Of a stretch of DNA of 64,000 nucleotides, positions 49,041-58,640 are shown in pieces. This DNA is from Sisyra terminalis (lineage: Eukaryota; Arthropoda; Insecta; Neuroptera; Sisyridae). Position numbers and translations under genes: made by a program. The DNA lies in NCBI GenBank assembly GCA_958496175.1, contig OY292275.1:35975701-36039700 (forward strand), read 5' to 3'. The notes under the pieces are model-generated. The model did not search any database and had not been told where the DNA came from. It was given only the letters and a program-made list of their open reading frames with translations. Numbering within the stretch: the stretch's first letter is position 1; each line of letters starts with the position of its first letter.

Positions 49041-49609
49041 TTAAGATATACTTATATTGTAGGTTCAAATTTGCAAGAATTCTTTTTACAATTTTATATA
49101 TAGTGACTTACCTCGCCATTATTAATTAGATGTTACTCTTTATTTAAGTTCTCCTTCAACACTTAATTTTATTAGAATATAATTTCAGTAACACTAACTT
49201 AAAAATAAATACTCAAAACTTTTATTTAAATTTACAAAAATTTGAATAACTAATATTAAATGAATATACTGATTGAAAATCTAGAAATGTTAATTAGAAT
49301 GTGGCTAGGTTCACCATTGTTACATACGTCATAGTACCTACAGATATTCGCTAAACATTAATGCATTGAATCTTCTTGATGTCTGTCTAATGATACATCG
49401 GATTGATTCGATGTTTTGACCTAGAGTTTTTTCTATTCGATGATTTAATGAAAAAAGTAACTTTGGCTAATGATGACAAAAACTAACGACAGTATATATT
49501 TTAGTAACCTGAATTATTTTAATTTTTAATAAGCATCATTAAGGAAGACTCAACGAAAATCTATTGGAAATCTGGAATGATCTAAAAGTTTAGTTCCCTA
49601 AGCTCTATG
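49041..49609 (-). repeat. Large inverted repeat, right arm (uninterrupted)
   Basis: Matches 41369-41729 plus 46933-47265 in inverse order, without the P-like insertion. The empty target reads GTAGGTAC (minus strand, 49341-49334), one base from the duplicated GTAGATAC. On the minus strand an ATG GCG AG followed by GTAAGT lies near 49105-49118. In the left arm the matching site has lost the donor (GATAAAT). Confidence 0.85.
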
Positions 49610-49660
49610 GGTAGTAATAAAAACAATTAGTGATTCGCCCACAGTAATTAGTCTTAATAC

Positions 49661-50139
49661 CACGGAGTATAGATACAAGGAATCCAAACGTTATGTTAAA
49701 AATTGGCATCAATTTGAGGTCCAGTACCGCCATAGCGCGCTACACTTCACAAAATACACATTTGGATCATTACACGGGAAGTGTTGTTCTTATTAAAAAT
49801 TGTAAATTCCAATCTTCTGCACCATAGGAAATGTGTCAAGATAAGGCGTTACTAGAAGGGTGTCTAGAGTACTAACTTATGTAACCTTAGTTACCTTACA
49901 GAAAGTACATAATTTCGGTTTAAGTTAGTACTGCAAACACACTAATGACGGCGTCAAATCTCAACATATTTCCCATCATGCAAGGCAAGATTGGAATATC
50001 TTCTTAAAATCTTAGGTACATTTTGAATAATTGCACTGTTAGTGACAGAAAAGAGAACTTTGATCTGAATCTGTTATTGTGTACTTGAATATTGTGAAAA
50101 AACTTATATCGTTCCGACTCTTTGTATCTATACTCCGTG
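49661..50139. mobile_element. 479-bp MITE with TIRs and 8-9-bp target duplication
   Basis: Both ends read CACGGAGTATAGATACAA inward, with similarity continuing for about 35 bp. Flanks TCTTAATAC (49652-49660) and TCTAATAC (50140-50147) are a near-identical duplication. There is no coding sequence. TIR and TSD length allow hAT, P or Merlin families. It ends only about 80 bp past the GT31 stop codon. Confidence 0.85.
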
Positions 50140-50217
50140 TCTAATACTTTCAAATATAATAGAGAGAAACCTCAAAAAATTCCATTTTTCAAGTACTAAG
50201 CTTCATTTATGTTTTGT

Positions 50218-51098
50218 TTATTGCCAGAAAAGCTTAAACATGTCATTATTGTTAAGTTTTATGCCCAGTTTTTCTGGAATAATTCCTGTTATAAAAACAT
50301 CTTCAATTCGAATGCAATTTTCCGTAATAGCGTAATTGTACAATTTCTTTATAACAACTGTCGGAATTAAGTATGCTGACCCCCTCAAATAAGGAGGAAA
50401 AATATCTTTTTCATATTCTTTCTTCGGCAAATAATACTTCGATTTTTTGTCTCGAATAGGATTCTCATTTAAACGCAATTCCCCAATAAGTGCATCGTTA
50501 TGCAAATTGTTTGCGACAATTTGTTGCAGTTGCGAAACATTCAATTTTACATCATCATCACACTTCAGTATGTACTTGGCCTCACTACAATACTTTGTAG
50601 CAAACTCCAAAATGGAAATAGACTTTAGTGTCAGGTTTATGTAAGAATCGTAAAAATTTCCTTGGATCATATCTTCGAATTCAAATTGTTCGGCTTGTAG
50701 TTTTTCTGCTAAATACACATTTCTTGTTTTTCCGACGACGAATATCAGGGGTAGGTCACGATGTGCTCCCCAAGTATCACGGAGTATTCTTCGAAGCTCA
50801 AAATGCTCAATAGAACTTATGACAAACATGACGACGTTGAAATTTTTTTTAGAAGACCATGCAGAACAATAGCGGATATGTGACAAAATTGTAAAACCAG
50901 GTTCAAACAATTGTTGGCATGACGTATTTTGTAAACCATGTAATTTGATTCTATAACCATTAAATGTATTGATTTCTGAAATATTGTTAAAAGTATTATC
51001 ATTTAAGAAAAATACAATTAGAAAACTATCTCACCATAAAATTGCCAGACTAGTAAAAGTTTCAGTATCAAAATTTCTACCAATCTATACTTCTTCAT
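50218..51098 (-). CDS. Glycosyltransferase family 31 (beta-1,3-galactosyltransferase-like), two exons
   Basis: Predicted Golgi type II membrane enzyme that adds galactose or a similar sugar in beta-1,3 linkage. Exon 1 (51098-51035, 21 codons plus one base) starts MKKYRL and holds a hydrophobic anchor at residues 6-21. A 59-nt intron runs from G|GTGAGA (51034) to ATTTCAG (50976). Exon 2 (50975-50218) keeps the frame. The total is 273 residues. GT31 motifs in order: RRILRDTWG (83-91), DSYINLTLKS (131-140), CDDDV with the metal-binding DxD (160-164), PPYLRGSAYL (215-224), EDVFITG (246-252). Possible N-glycosylation sites are NTS (38), NLT (135) and NVS (167). It is shorter than usual (300-400) because only about 21 residues follow EDVFITG. 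A stem region is nearly absent. A further 3' exon, truncation or a short paralogue are alternatives. The frame is clean, so it may be expressed. Confidence 0.85.
50976..51034 (-). other. 59-nt GT-AG intron of the GT31 gene
   Basis: Donor G|GTGAGA, acceptor CAATATTTCAG. Phase 1, and the split codon gives Glu. Without splicing the upstream frame ends at a TAA within the intron. With splicing the membrane anchor joins the catalytic domain. Size and AT content are normal for insect introns. Confidence 0.75.
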
Positions 51099-53167
51099 TA
51101 TGTAACACAGTGGAAATATTACCATATATTGTTGGTATAACGCCGCATGACATATCTATAGAGCTGTGTTCAGTATCCTGAATTTGGTGTTTCACGATTT
51201 ATATTTAATTGTAATATTTATTTATATCATATTTTTTTGATAAGTTTTATATATTTTTACCTTTGAATTCAAGAAAAACTTAACATTTTGTTAAAACAAA
51301 ATGTCTAACATTTGGTCGCTTGTATTTCTTTTTTAGTTTTAACTATTATAGTACATAATAATTTGTGTTCACAATTTCTTAATTACAACTGATTAAAAAA
51401 TATTTTTATATCAGTTATAAACTTTAAGCACAACAATCTAATTTACCCGTATTTTTCGTTTTTATTTCCTTATCTTAATTAAATATTTAGGTCATTATTA
51501 AATGTACAGTACTAAATTAAACTAAAATCGTTATTTTATTTCAAAATTACAGTCAATATGGGATTTTAATTTATACAATCTCGATTATAAAATATATTAA
51601 GTGCCTACACATAATTATACTTTTATTGGCATTCATTCATTTAAAACTAATTAATTATTAATTTTTAAATAAAAATTGATTAAAATTAACTAAACTACAA
51701 AAAAAAAATATATATACTTTTGGTAACTAAACCTTCGTTGAGCGCAGACTAAAGAAAATTACGCAACTCATTAATAAATTTGTCGAAATTAATAGACATA
51801 GACAAAGATAAAAGCCTTTCACTTCTTTTTCAATGGAATTAATGAAAAAATACTGCAATGAAGAAAATCCTTTAACAAATACCTATCACTAAATCGTATT
51901 TTTTCGTGTCTCTATCTATCTATACATCTATGTTACAATAGTGACAAAAGTAATTAATTATTAGTGTAATTTATTTAAAATGTTAATTTTATCTTAGAAA
52001 TGGGTGACAACAGGAAGTATCTAACTGAGTAACAGAGGTAGCATTTTTAGTCTTATTATTGCAAGATTGTATGTTTTCGATAATGAAAATAATGAATAAT
52101 AAATGAATAGAATATCATTCTGATCTTAACATAAAAATTGTTTTACCGTTCTGAACATTCCTAGTTTGACATAAGAACAGATGATTGTAATTTTAATGAC
52201 AAAGAAGAAAAATAATGATATAAAAAGTCATTTACCTACTAATTTCACTTGGTTTTAATTCTTATAATAAAAAATTTTGTTAAAAAATGGCACTAAAAAT
52301 ACATAATTCATTGAACCTTTTTAAGTAACAACCGAACTACTAAAATAACTTTTTTTATAACAATAACAAATTTTTAATTATTATGAGTTTTGGTTAAGTA
52401 TAGAAATTTCTGTAGTTTTTTAATGTGAAATTATTAATTTCCTCAGAATTGATAGCATTTTCATTAAACACTATTATCATATAATCTGCTTCGCTAATTT
52501 TTAATATGCCACCAAACACATTTTCTGTTCCAATTGTCATTGATTATTTTTAAGTTATTCTTCTTTAGATATAGCATAACAGGGAAAAATACGTTTTTTA
52601 CGGAAATCTTTTACGGAAGTTAACTTAGATAGTTACATTCCCTGATAAGTATACGATTTTTAATTGAACTAAACAAAATGCAACTATGCAAGTGTTCAAT
52701 GTCATGAATTATTTTATATATTTTTAAATATGACCGATGGCATGCTACGGGAAATAATATACCATGGTTTTTAAAGTCATTAGTAACCATTAAGTGCCAT
52801 TAAAGTTGGAAATTTTGTAAATTAGTTTTCCATTTTCGAACGACAAATACACTACTTGTTAAGTTTTAACAAATTTTTTGAAATTATGACTCCCTAAACT
52901 GAAAATAAAATATTTTAAATTAATATAACAATAGCCAAATGTCGACAAAAACTGTGAACAAAAAATGTGAGCAAATATACCTATAAGTGAAAACCAAATA
53001 TAATATTCATTGATTCAAATTAAAGTATAACGTTCGTTCATCTTCTTACATGCATCCATCAGTACACACCCACACACATACATCTTTCCAATACCTTTTT
53101 CATGCCTATATTTTCCTTATAATATTTCTTTATATTATTTATTGTAGAACAATCAGTAATTACTTTA
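51099..53167. other. Upstream region of the GT31 gene, no further gene seen
   Basis: About 2 kb, AT-rich. The first 300 bp upstream of the ATG should hold the promoter, but I see no clear TATA or initiator. The plus-strand frame 50969-51181 is only antisense to exon 1. Confidence 0.4.
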
Positions 53168-53560
53168 GCGAGATATTATCCTATTCGATTATTTTACTGC
53201 TGACAAAAGTATCTATTACGTTTATATAAATAAATTTTCTATAATTTTATTGATAAAGCTTAAAGCCTTTTGGTGGCCGAGTGGTTAAGGTGGCCGCTCC
53301 AAAACTTCTAGGTACTTACCTTGATTTTCGTATCGAGCAAACTTATTGTAGCAAAATCTGTAAATATCTTTATGAAATATGATCTTATTCGATTTTTCTG
53401 GGGTCGACAAAAATGTCTATTACGGTTTTATCTATAAATAAGATTATAGCGTCCTGGTGGCCGAGTGGTTCAAGTGGATGCTCCAAAATTGGTAGATACC
53501 TACTTTGATTTTCGTATTGAGAAAATTTTCAATATTTATCGATACAGTTTTTTATTATCC
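53168..53560 (+). repeat. Tandem duplication carrying two SINE heads
   Basis: Two units of about 190-200 bp (53168-53370, 53371-53560). Shared upstream blocks are TATTCGATT with GACAAAA and TCTATTACG, and both units then carry GGTGGCCGAGTGGTT and GCTCCAAAA. The duplication therefore includes flank plus SINE, so one of the two SINEs was copied by local duplication rather than by retroposition. Confidence 0.6.
53268..53360 (+). repeat. tRNA-derived SINE, copy B (head only)
   Basis: GGTGGCCGAGTGGTTAAGG (53272-53290) matches the D arm of class II tRNAs such as tRNA-Ser almost exactly. GCTCCAAAAC and TTTTCGTATCGAGCAAA follow. The B box is degenerate, and the body and stem-loop tail are not recognisable. 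Confidence 0.7.
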
Positions 53561-53630
53561 CAAGAGTCGCTTAAAACCCTAGTAGTAATAAGCCAATAAT
53601 AAATAACTAAATAAAAATAAATATCGATAA
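53449..53630 (+). repeat. tRNA-derived SINE, copy C
   Basis: Head CTGGTGGCCGAGTGGTTCAA, GCTCCAAAATTGGTAG, CGTATTGAGAAAATTTT, AATATTTATCGATA, then AAGAGTCGCTTAAAACCC and an A-rich TAAATAAAAATAAA tail. Complete block order of the family, with a decayed B box. Confidence 0.78.
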
Positions 53631-55254
53631 TAGGTGGAAAACCAATGTTTGAGTTATATCTTATAACGGTTTCATTATGGACGATCATTGATTCTTTTCA
53701 GGGTTTGGTTAAACCACCAAAATAAAATAATCGTTTTATAATGAAATAAATTCTATGATGGTTTGTCAATTGTACTTATGGGGTTTTTCCTAAAGAAAAG
53801 GTTTTCCTTTTTATTTTGGTTCAATAGAATTAATCCTTGAAAATTCAGGGACAATTTTTTATTTATTTTAAGATATAGACACTTTAATATATTATATGAT
53901 TTTTATTAAATAATATTAAAAATTAAAAAAAATCCTCTTATCGTATTGTTACCGGTCAATACAATTTTCTGATTTTCTCAATTACATTTTCTAACGAAAC
54001 ATGATTCATATACAGCGATTTAGAGCTTTTGAAGTAAATAGCAATTTTTCCAATTCCTTTCCTCTTTAACAACAACTTTACATATAATGAAAGATAAAAC
54101 TTATTAAATAATTATACTGTCATTCCATTCTAATAAATTTGTAAGCGGTAGATCTATGAGAATCCATTAATAATAACTGAGATTGAATTCCTGCTGAGAT
54201 CTCAAACTTATGTTAAATGTAATTCAATTCTTCAACAAGCATTGAACTGAACTAAATGAACTAAAATCAAACTTTAATCTTTCTATTTTATAAAGTAGGT
54301 TAAATCTCAAAATGCGACCCACGACTTATTAAATTAATTATAATCTTTTGAATAATATGAATTTTTATTAACAATTGTACCAGTTAACGCTTAAATTCAA
54401 TCAGTTTTTGAAGATATATGTACCTACTAAATCTAAAGTACTTGAGATTAAAGAATACCTTATTTAATGATTATTTAACACAATGCATTTGAAGTCGGAA
54501 AGCTATAATCATAATGTATAGTTAAATTATTTTACAATGAATAAAGTATAAAGCTAGATGGGAAATACATATCTGGTTAATATAATATGCATCGGTTTAT
54601 TCTTCTCAGCTTTATAAAACGTTTATCGCAAGAGTTTTTATTTCATGTTTGACCGTCATAAATTTATTTTAAATAGCTTCTGTTTTGAATGGCAATAATC
54701 ATAATAATAGTCGTAAAATCTTATGTGCCTATCTGAATCTGAGAGTTACGTCAGTTTTAATTAATTATCAGAGAAATCATTTTCTATCTTTAATATCTGA
54801 TATGAGGGAATAATTAAAGTATTCGGTTTTGCTTTACGTTGATATAGGTTCATATGGAAAGTTAATAAGCGATTTTTTTGATACTTTCTAATTTTAGTTT
54901 AAAATTTCATAATTATTTTTGGTTTATGTTATTATATTAGTATTTTTTTACTTCTAGGGTAATTGTTGATATTTATTAACATTTATAGTCTAACGAATTA
55001 TTGCTGATGAAACTTTATATCGTAATAAAGTTGTTCTTTAAAATTATATGAGCGTATTGGGAAAATTTTTATTCAAAAAGTTTTATTGTACTTGATATGC
55101 GGCTATCCAAATTACTACGATTATTTTCACATACCTACAAAATATTTGTTCGTTTAATTCAAGGATGCTAAAGTGTTTATGCAAGTTGAGCAAATATAAT
55201 GTAAAAAAAATGAATAATTGTTATTCGAGTTCTTTCCTTTGGTCTCCCCATTGA
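53631..55254. other. No gene seen
   Basis: AT-rich, no ORF or repeat recognised. Confidence 0.45.
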
Positions 55255-55830
55255 TTACGATTCCGGACTTTATTTACAGATTCGCAAAACGAAGTACCGG
55301 CGTCTTTTAAACCTGGTCAGTCCATCGGGTTAATGAGCGGCTTTTGGGTCTTTGTCCTTCTACATTTCTCGAGGCTATGTTTAGCGCAATGTACCCAAAA
55401 ACCTCAGAATGTTCGTAACACAGATAGAAGAAGGTCTATTCTGGATTTCCGATCAATCTGCATGCTGTAGACGAAATTTGAAGCATGCTTTTTTAGCATG
55501 ATAACACTTACGCTTCAATTCTTTTTTCTAAAATTGTCTAACTTTCGACCCCATATCAAAAAATGGAGAAGATCAGTTGAACTACCCGTATTTTGGTGCT
55601 TATCTTAGGTAATCTTCCCGTTGCAAATTTTGCCATATCAATTCTTCTTCGGGTGTCGATCCCATTTGAACCTGTGTTACTAATAACAGAAGCAAGATAT
55701 GCTATATGGTCTACAATTTGAAATTTGTGTAGGGCAATTGTCATTTCCAGAGCGTTGTTATGATCGACAATTGTAATTTTGTTTTTTCTACGTTTATTTT
55801 CGGACAACACTTATTGCTCTCCTTTTACAT
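55255..55830 (-). pseudogene. RTE-type LINE relic, RT C-terminus
   Basis: A clean 84-codon minus-strand frame (55810-55556) contains HIAYLASVISNTGSN and IDTRRRIDMAKFATGRL, the block after the RT palm of insect endonuclease-reverse transcriptases (FxYLGSxIxxxGxxxxEIxRRIxxA). Following it in other frames are YGVESWTI and, nearer 55340, VEGQRPKSRSLTRWTDQV, which match the LYGCExWT and GKRxRGRPxxRWxD motifs at the protein end. Truncated at both ends, with stops. Confidence 0.75.
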
Positions 55831-56869
55831 CGTTTAGCTTACTAAAACCATTTTTGGGCTTGGCTTGATAAAGGGCATTTTTATGACAAAAGATGCACTA
55901 CATCTCAAAAATTATAGAAGGTACTTCACAGATCCCAAAAGCTAGGGAGACTATGGCTTAGAACTACCTACTATGTAGTAGGTAGGTTTCGTATCTTTGG
56001 GATCTTCTGTTTATTAGACATTAGCTAAATTAAGTTGATTTCTTAAATATTCATAGGAACACTATCGGGCAATACTTAAATGAAATAGATACTCTTAATT
56101 GTGGAACAATCTAGATCAGTAATCGGGAACTGGGGTAAATTACCCCAAATAGGGTAAAACTGTTTTTTTTTTATATTTGCTCTTTTATAACTGTGTAAGT
56201 ATTTTTGCAAACAATTCCTGAAACTTAAATAATTCTGCAAGATATACGGGGCGGGTCATCTTACTAACAACTACTGTGGAGGGTGACGGGTAATATAAAT
56301 TTTTGCAAAGATATGTTGGAGTAATGGTTAAAAATGCACCCCGATTGTTGATTTCGGTACTTATTTAGGGTGTTTGAGTGGACAATTAGTTATTAGTAGT
56401 CCTTAAAGTCAATAGATCTACAATGACTAACTATTGCGTTCTGTATATTGGTCTCTCTATTTCTCTTTCGGTTAATATCTCAACAAGTTGGTGTGTAACA
56501 ACTCGTTGATCCATACGAAAAGGTGATAAAAATTCTCCAATGGCTCCCACTCGGTAATACAAACGGGAGAAAGGGCCAAAATTTTTCATTAAAAAAATCT
56601 TCGTTATTGCTATTGAAACTACTAGGAAGGCCATGCAGACATGAAATACGTTGGTTTCCGCCAACCGCTTGCTTTCCACATCCTATACCGCTAACTCTTG
56701 AAAAGTTTCTCCGTCAGTTTCTTCCGGTAGTTTCCTAAACTCTGGAGAAAAGAGTCCCCTGCACAGTATAGACTGCGTCGCTTCCTTATCTCAACTTAAA
56801 CTCAGTCTCCTGACTGTTTTGCCGCCATTATCCGTTTTTGTCTTCACTACGAGGAGATACAGACTAGAA
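55831..56869. other. No assigned gene; palindrome and a mixed ORF region
   Basis: A perfect 16-bp palindrome CCTACTATGTAGTAGG (55967-55982) sits between GATCCCAAA (55931) and TTTGGGATC (55996), forming a small cruciform-type structure. At 56431-56740 the composition is less AT-rich, and frames are open on both strands (minus 56431-56679 with a hydrophobic segment, plus 56523-56738). I cannot tell which, if either, is real. Confidence 0.4.
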
Positions 56870-57148
56870 CAGTGATGGCGAACTAATAATCCATAGGTCA
56901 AACTGACCCACACAAGCTTTTTAACTGACCCACGATGGATAGGCAACCATTTGTAGAAAGATATCACCTGTTTGTTGTTTGTAAAAAAGAGACTTCCATA
57001 GCACTTCTATGTTTCACCCTTCTATGTTTCACCTTGTGAGGAGCTAATGGGCACTATGCACATTAAAACTACCATTAATGATCCACAAGTTCGTACTAAA
57101 AAATATGAAAAAAATTGACACACGCCTCAAAAAGTTTCACCATCCCTG
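56870..57148. mobile_element. hAT-type MITE, 279 bp
   Basis: The left end CAGTGATGGCGAACTAATAA and the right end, read inward, CAGGGATGGTGAAACTTTTT are typical hAT termini. The flanks GACTAGAA and GATTAGGG agree at five of eight bases, fitting an aged 8-bp duplication. No coding sequence. Confidence 0.75.
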
Positions 57149-57317
57149 GATTAGGGAGTTTCAGGTCATCAAATCTGAGACCTTACGGCATTTCTCATTT
57201 CTTCAGTTACTCTAGCAGATTTGTTGTGATTTTAAAAAGGCACATTATATTGCTAAACATACTCTGAATAATAGGAAATAGAATAAGTTCAATTTTTTTG
57301 CTACAGTTGAAATATTA

Positions 57318-57500
57318 TAACCTACTAGTAACCGAGTTGTCTAGGTGGCCGCTTTAAAACTAGTAGGTGTTGGGTTCTAATTTTGTATCGAGCAAATTTT
57401 CGGTATTTCTTGATATACAGATTTTTATTAACCCTAGAGTCGCTAAAGGCTTTAGTATTTATAAAGCGACGGTAAAGAAAAATAAAAAAAAAAATATTAT
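57318..57500 (+). repeat. tRNA-derived SINE, copy D
   Basis: CCTACTAGTAACCGAGTTGT (mutated A box), GGTGGCCGCTTTAAAACTAG, the B-box remnant GGTTCTAATTTT, GTATCGAGCAAATTTTCGGT, ATTAACCCTAGAGTCGCTAA, then GGCTTTAGTATTTATAAAGCGAC, shown here only by its stem GTCGCT/AGCGAC (57439-57444 and 57465-57470), and an A-rich tail. This copy best preserves the 3' stem-loop. Confidence 0.78.
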
Positions 57501-58564
57501 AGTTTGTATTTTTCTATTTTTTAATATAAAAATATTGACTGTGTTTTAAGGAAAATTATATATCAAATGTATGAAATAAATGCACTTATGTTAATCAGCA
57601 TAAGGTGAAAATTTAGACATAAAATTTTGGTTCAGACTTTGCTCAAGTTCTTGAATACTGACATCAAAATTCTGTGGAAACACCTAATATAAATTTTTAA
57701 TTAAGTATCGTAATATTCTTTATTTTTTTCCGAAATACCTAAGACTATTGCTTTAGCAATAAAATAAATCAAATTGCAATATAACAAATATATTCTATGA
57801 AAATAACTGTCGTTTTTGCTGTGAGCGCTATTTTAAATTACCTTTGTCAATATTTCAACTTCAGTTTTATTTATTTAAATATTATCGCATAGAATCAAAA
57901 ATAATAACGATAAGTGTAAAAATCTAAACAAGTATCGACAATATAATTATTTTAATAAAAACCTCATTCAGCTTGTAGTCTAATGCAAGTGAAGCAAGCT
58001 TAAGCAATTCACCACAGCAAATAAATTATGAAACTAAACGGTAATAGACATGTGTGCTTTATAAACCTAAACTCCGTATTTATGATATGCTCTCAATATG
58101 TAGGTTGCATGGAAAAAATATCTCTCGTCTTTAGCACTTCCTCAATTTCCATGTTAATTTTTGTAATCACTTTATATATAAACATACTACTCCCATATAC
58201 AAATGCATAGCTAAAGAATGAATCTTATCTTGACAATGAAAAATGACACATGTGGATTTCATTTCAAACTATTTATAACAAGATTTTGTGCCATTTGAAG
58301 TCAATTCATGCAGGAATATTTAAAGAAATTCTACGATGATGAAGTTCTATGAATGAAATTATGTTTGTTGTGTTATGAATTCACATAATTTACGATAGCG
58401 GTATTTTATTTTCCATATTACAGCATTTACTTCTTAGAAAAACTATATTATTTGACAAAATAAAAATGCGTTTTTCAGTTTGTCATTATTTAAAATTTAT
58501 AAAAATAAATATTCATTTACGATTTGAGATAAATTGATTTAATTTATTGGATTTATAATATTTA
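57501..58564. other. No gene seen
   Basis: AT-rich. The frame at 58028-58210 is hydrophobic and unremarkable. Confidence 0.4.
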
Positions 58565-58640
58565 CTAGCTGATCCCCGCGACTTCGTCTGCGTAACGTAG
58601 GTGTAGATTATATTTTCTTTTTAAATTTGCTGTTTGTAGT
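58565..58640 (-). repeat. Helitron 3' terminus, same family as 6721-8982
   Basis: On the plus strand CTAGCTGATCCCCGCGACTT (from 58565) preceded by A. The first 41 bases equal the 3' end of the 6721-8982 Helitron read in reverse, and similarity continues to about 58640. The body would run to the right. A possible 5' end (minus-strand TCTATACTAAT at 60281) would make the copy about 1.7 kb, but this rests on only 11 bases. Confidence 0.7.

Noticed and set aside
50447..51181. Plus-strand ORFs at 50447-50644, 50628-50813 and 50969-51181
   Set aside because: Shadows of the GT31 gene on the opposite strand.
53449..53530. SINE heads as functional tRNA-Ser or tRNA-Leu genes
   Set aside because: No acceptor stem closes, the B box is degenerate, and the same body and tail follow in other copies.
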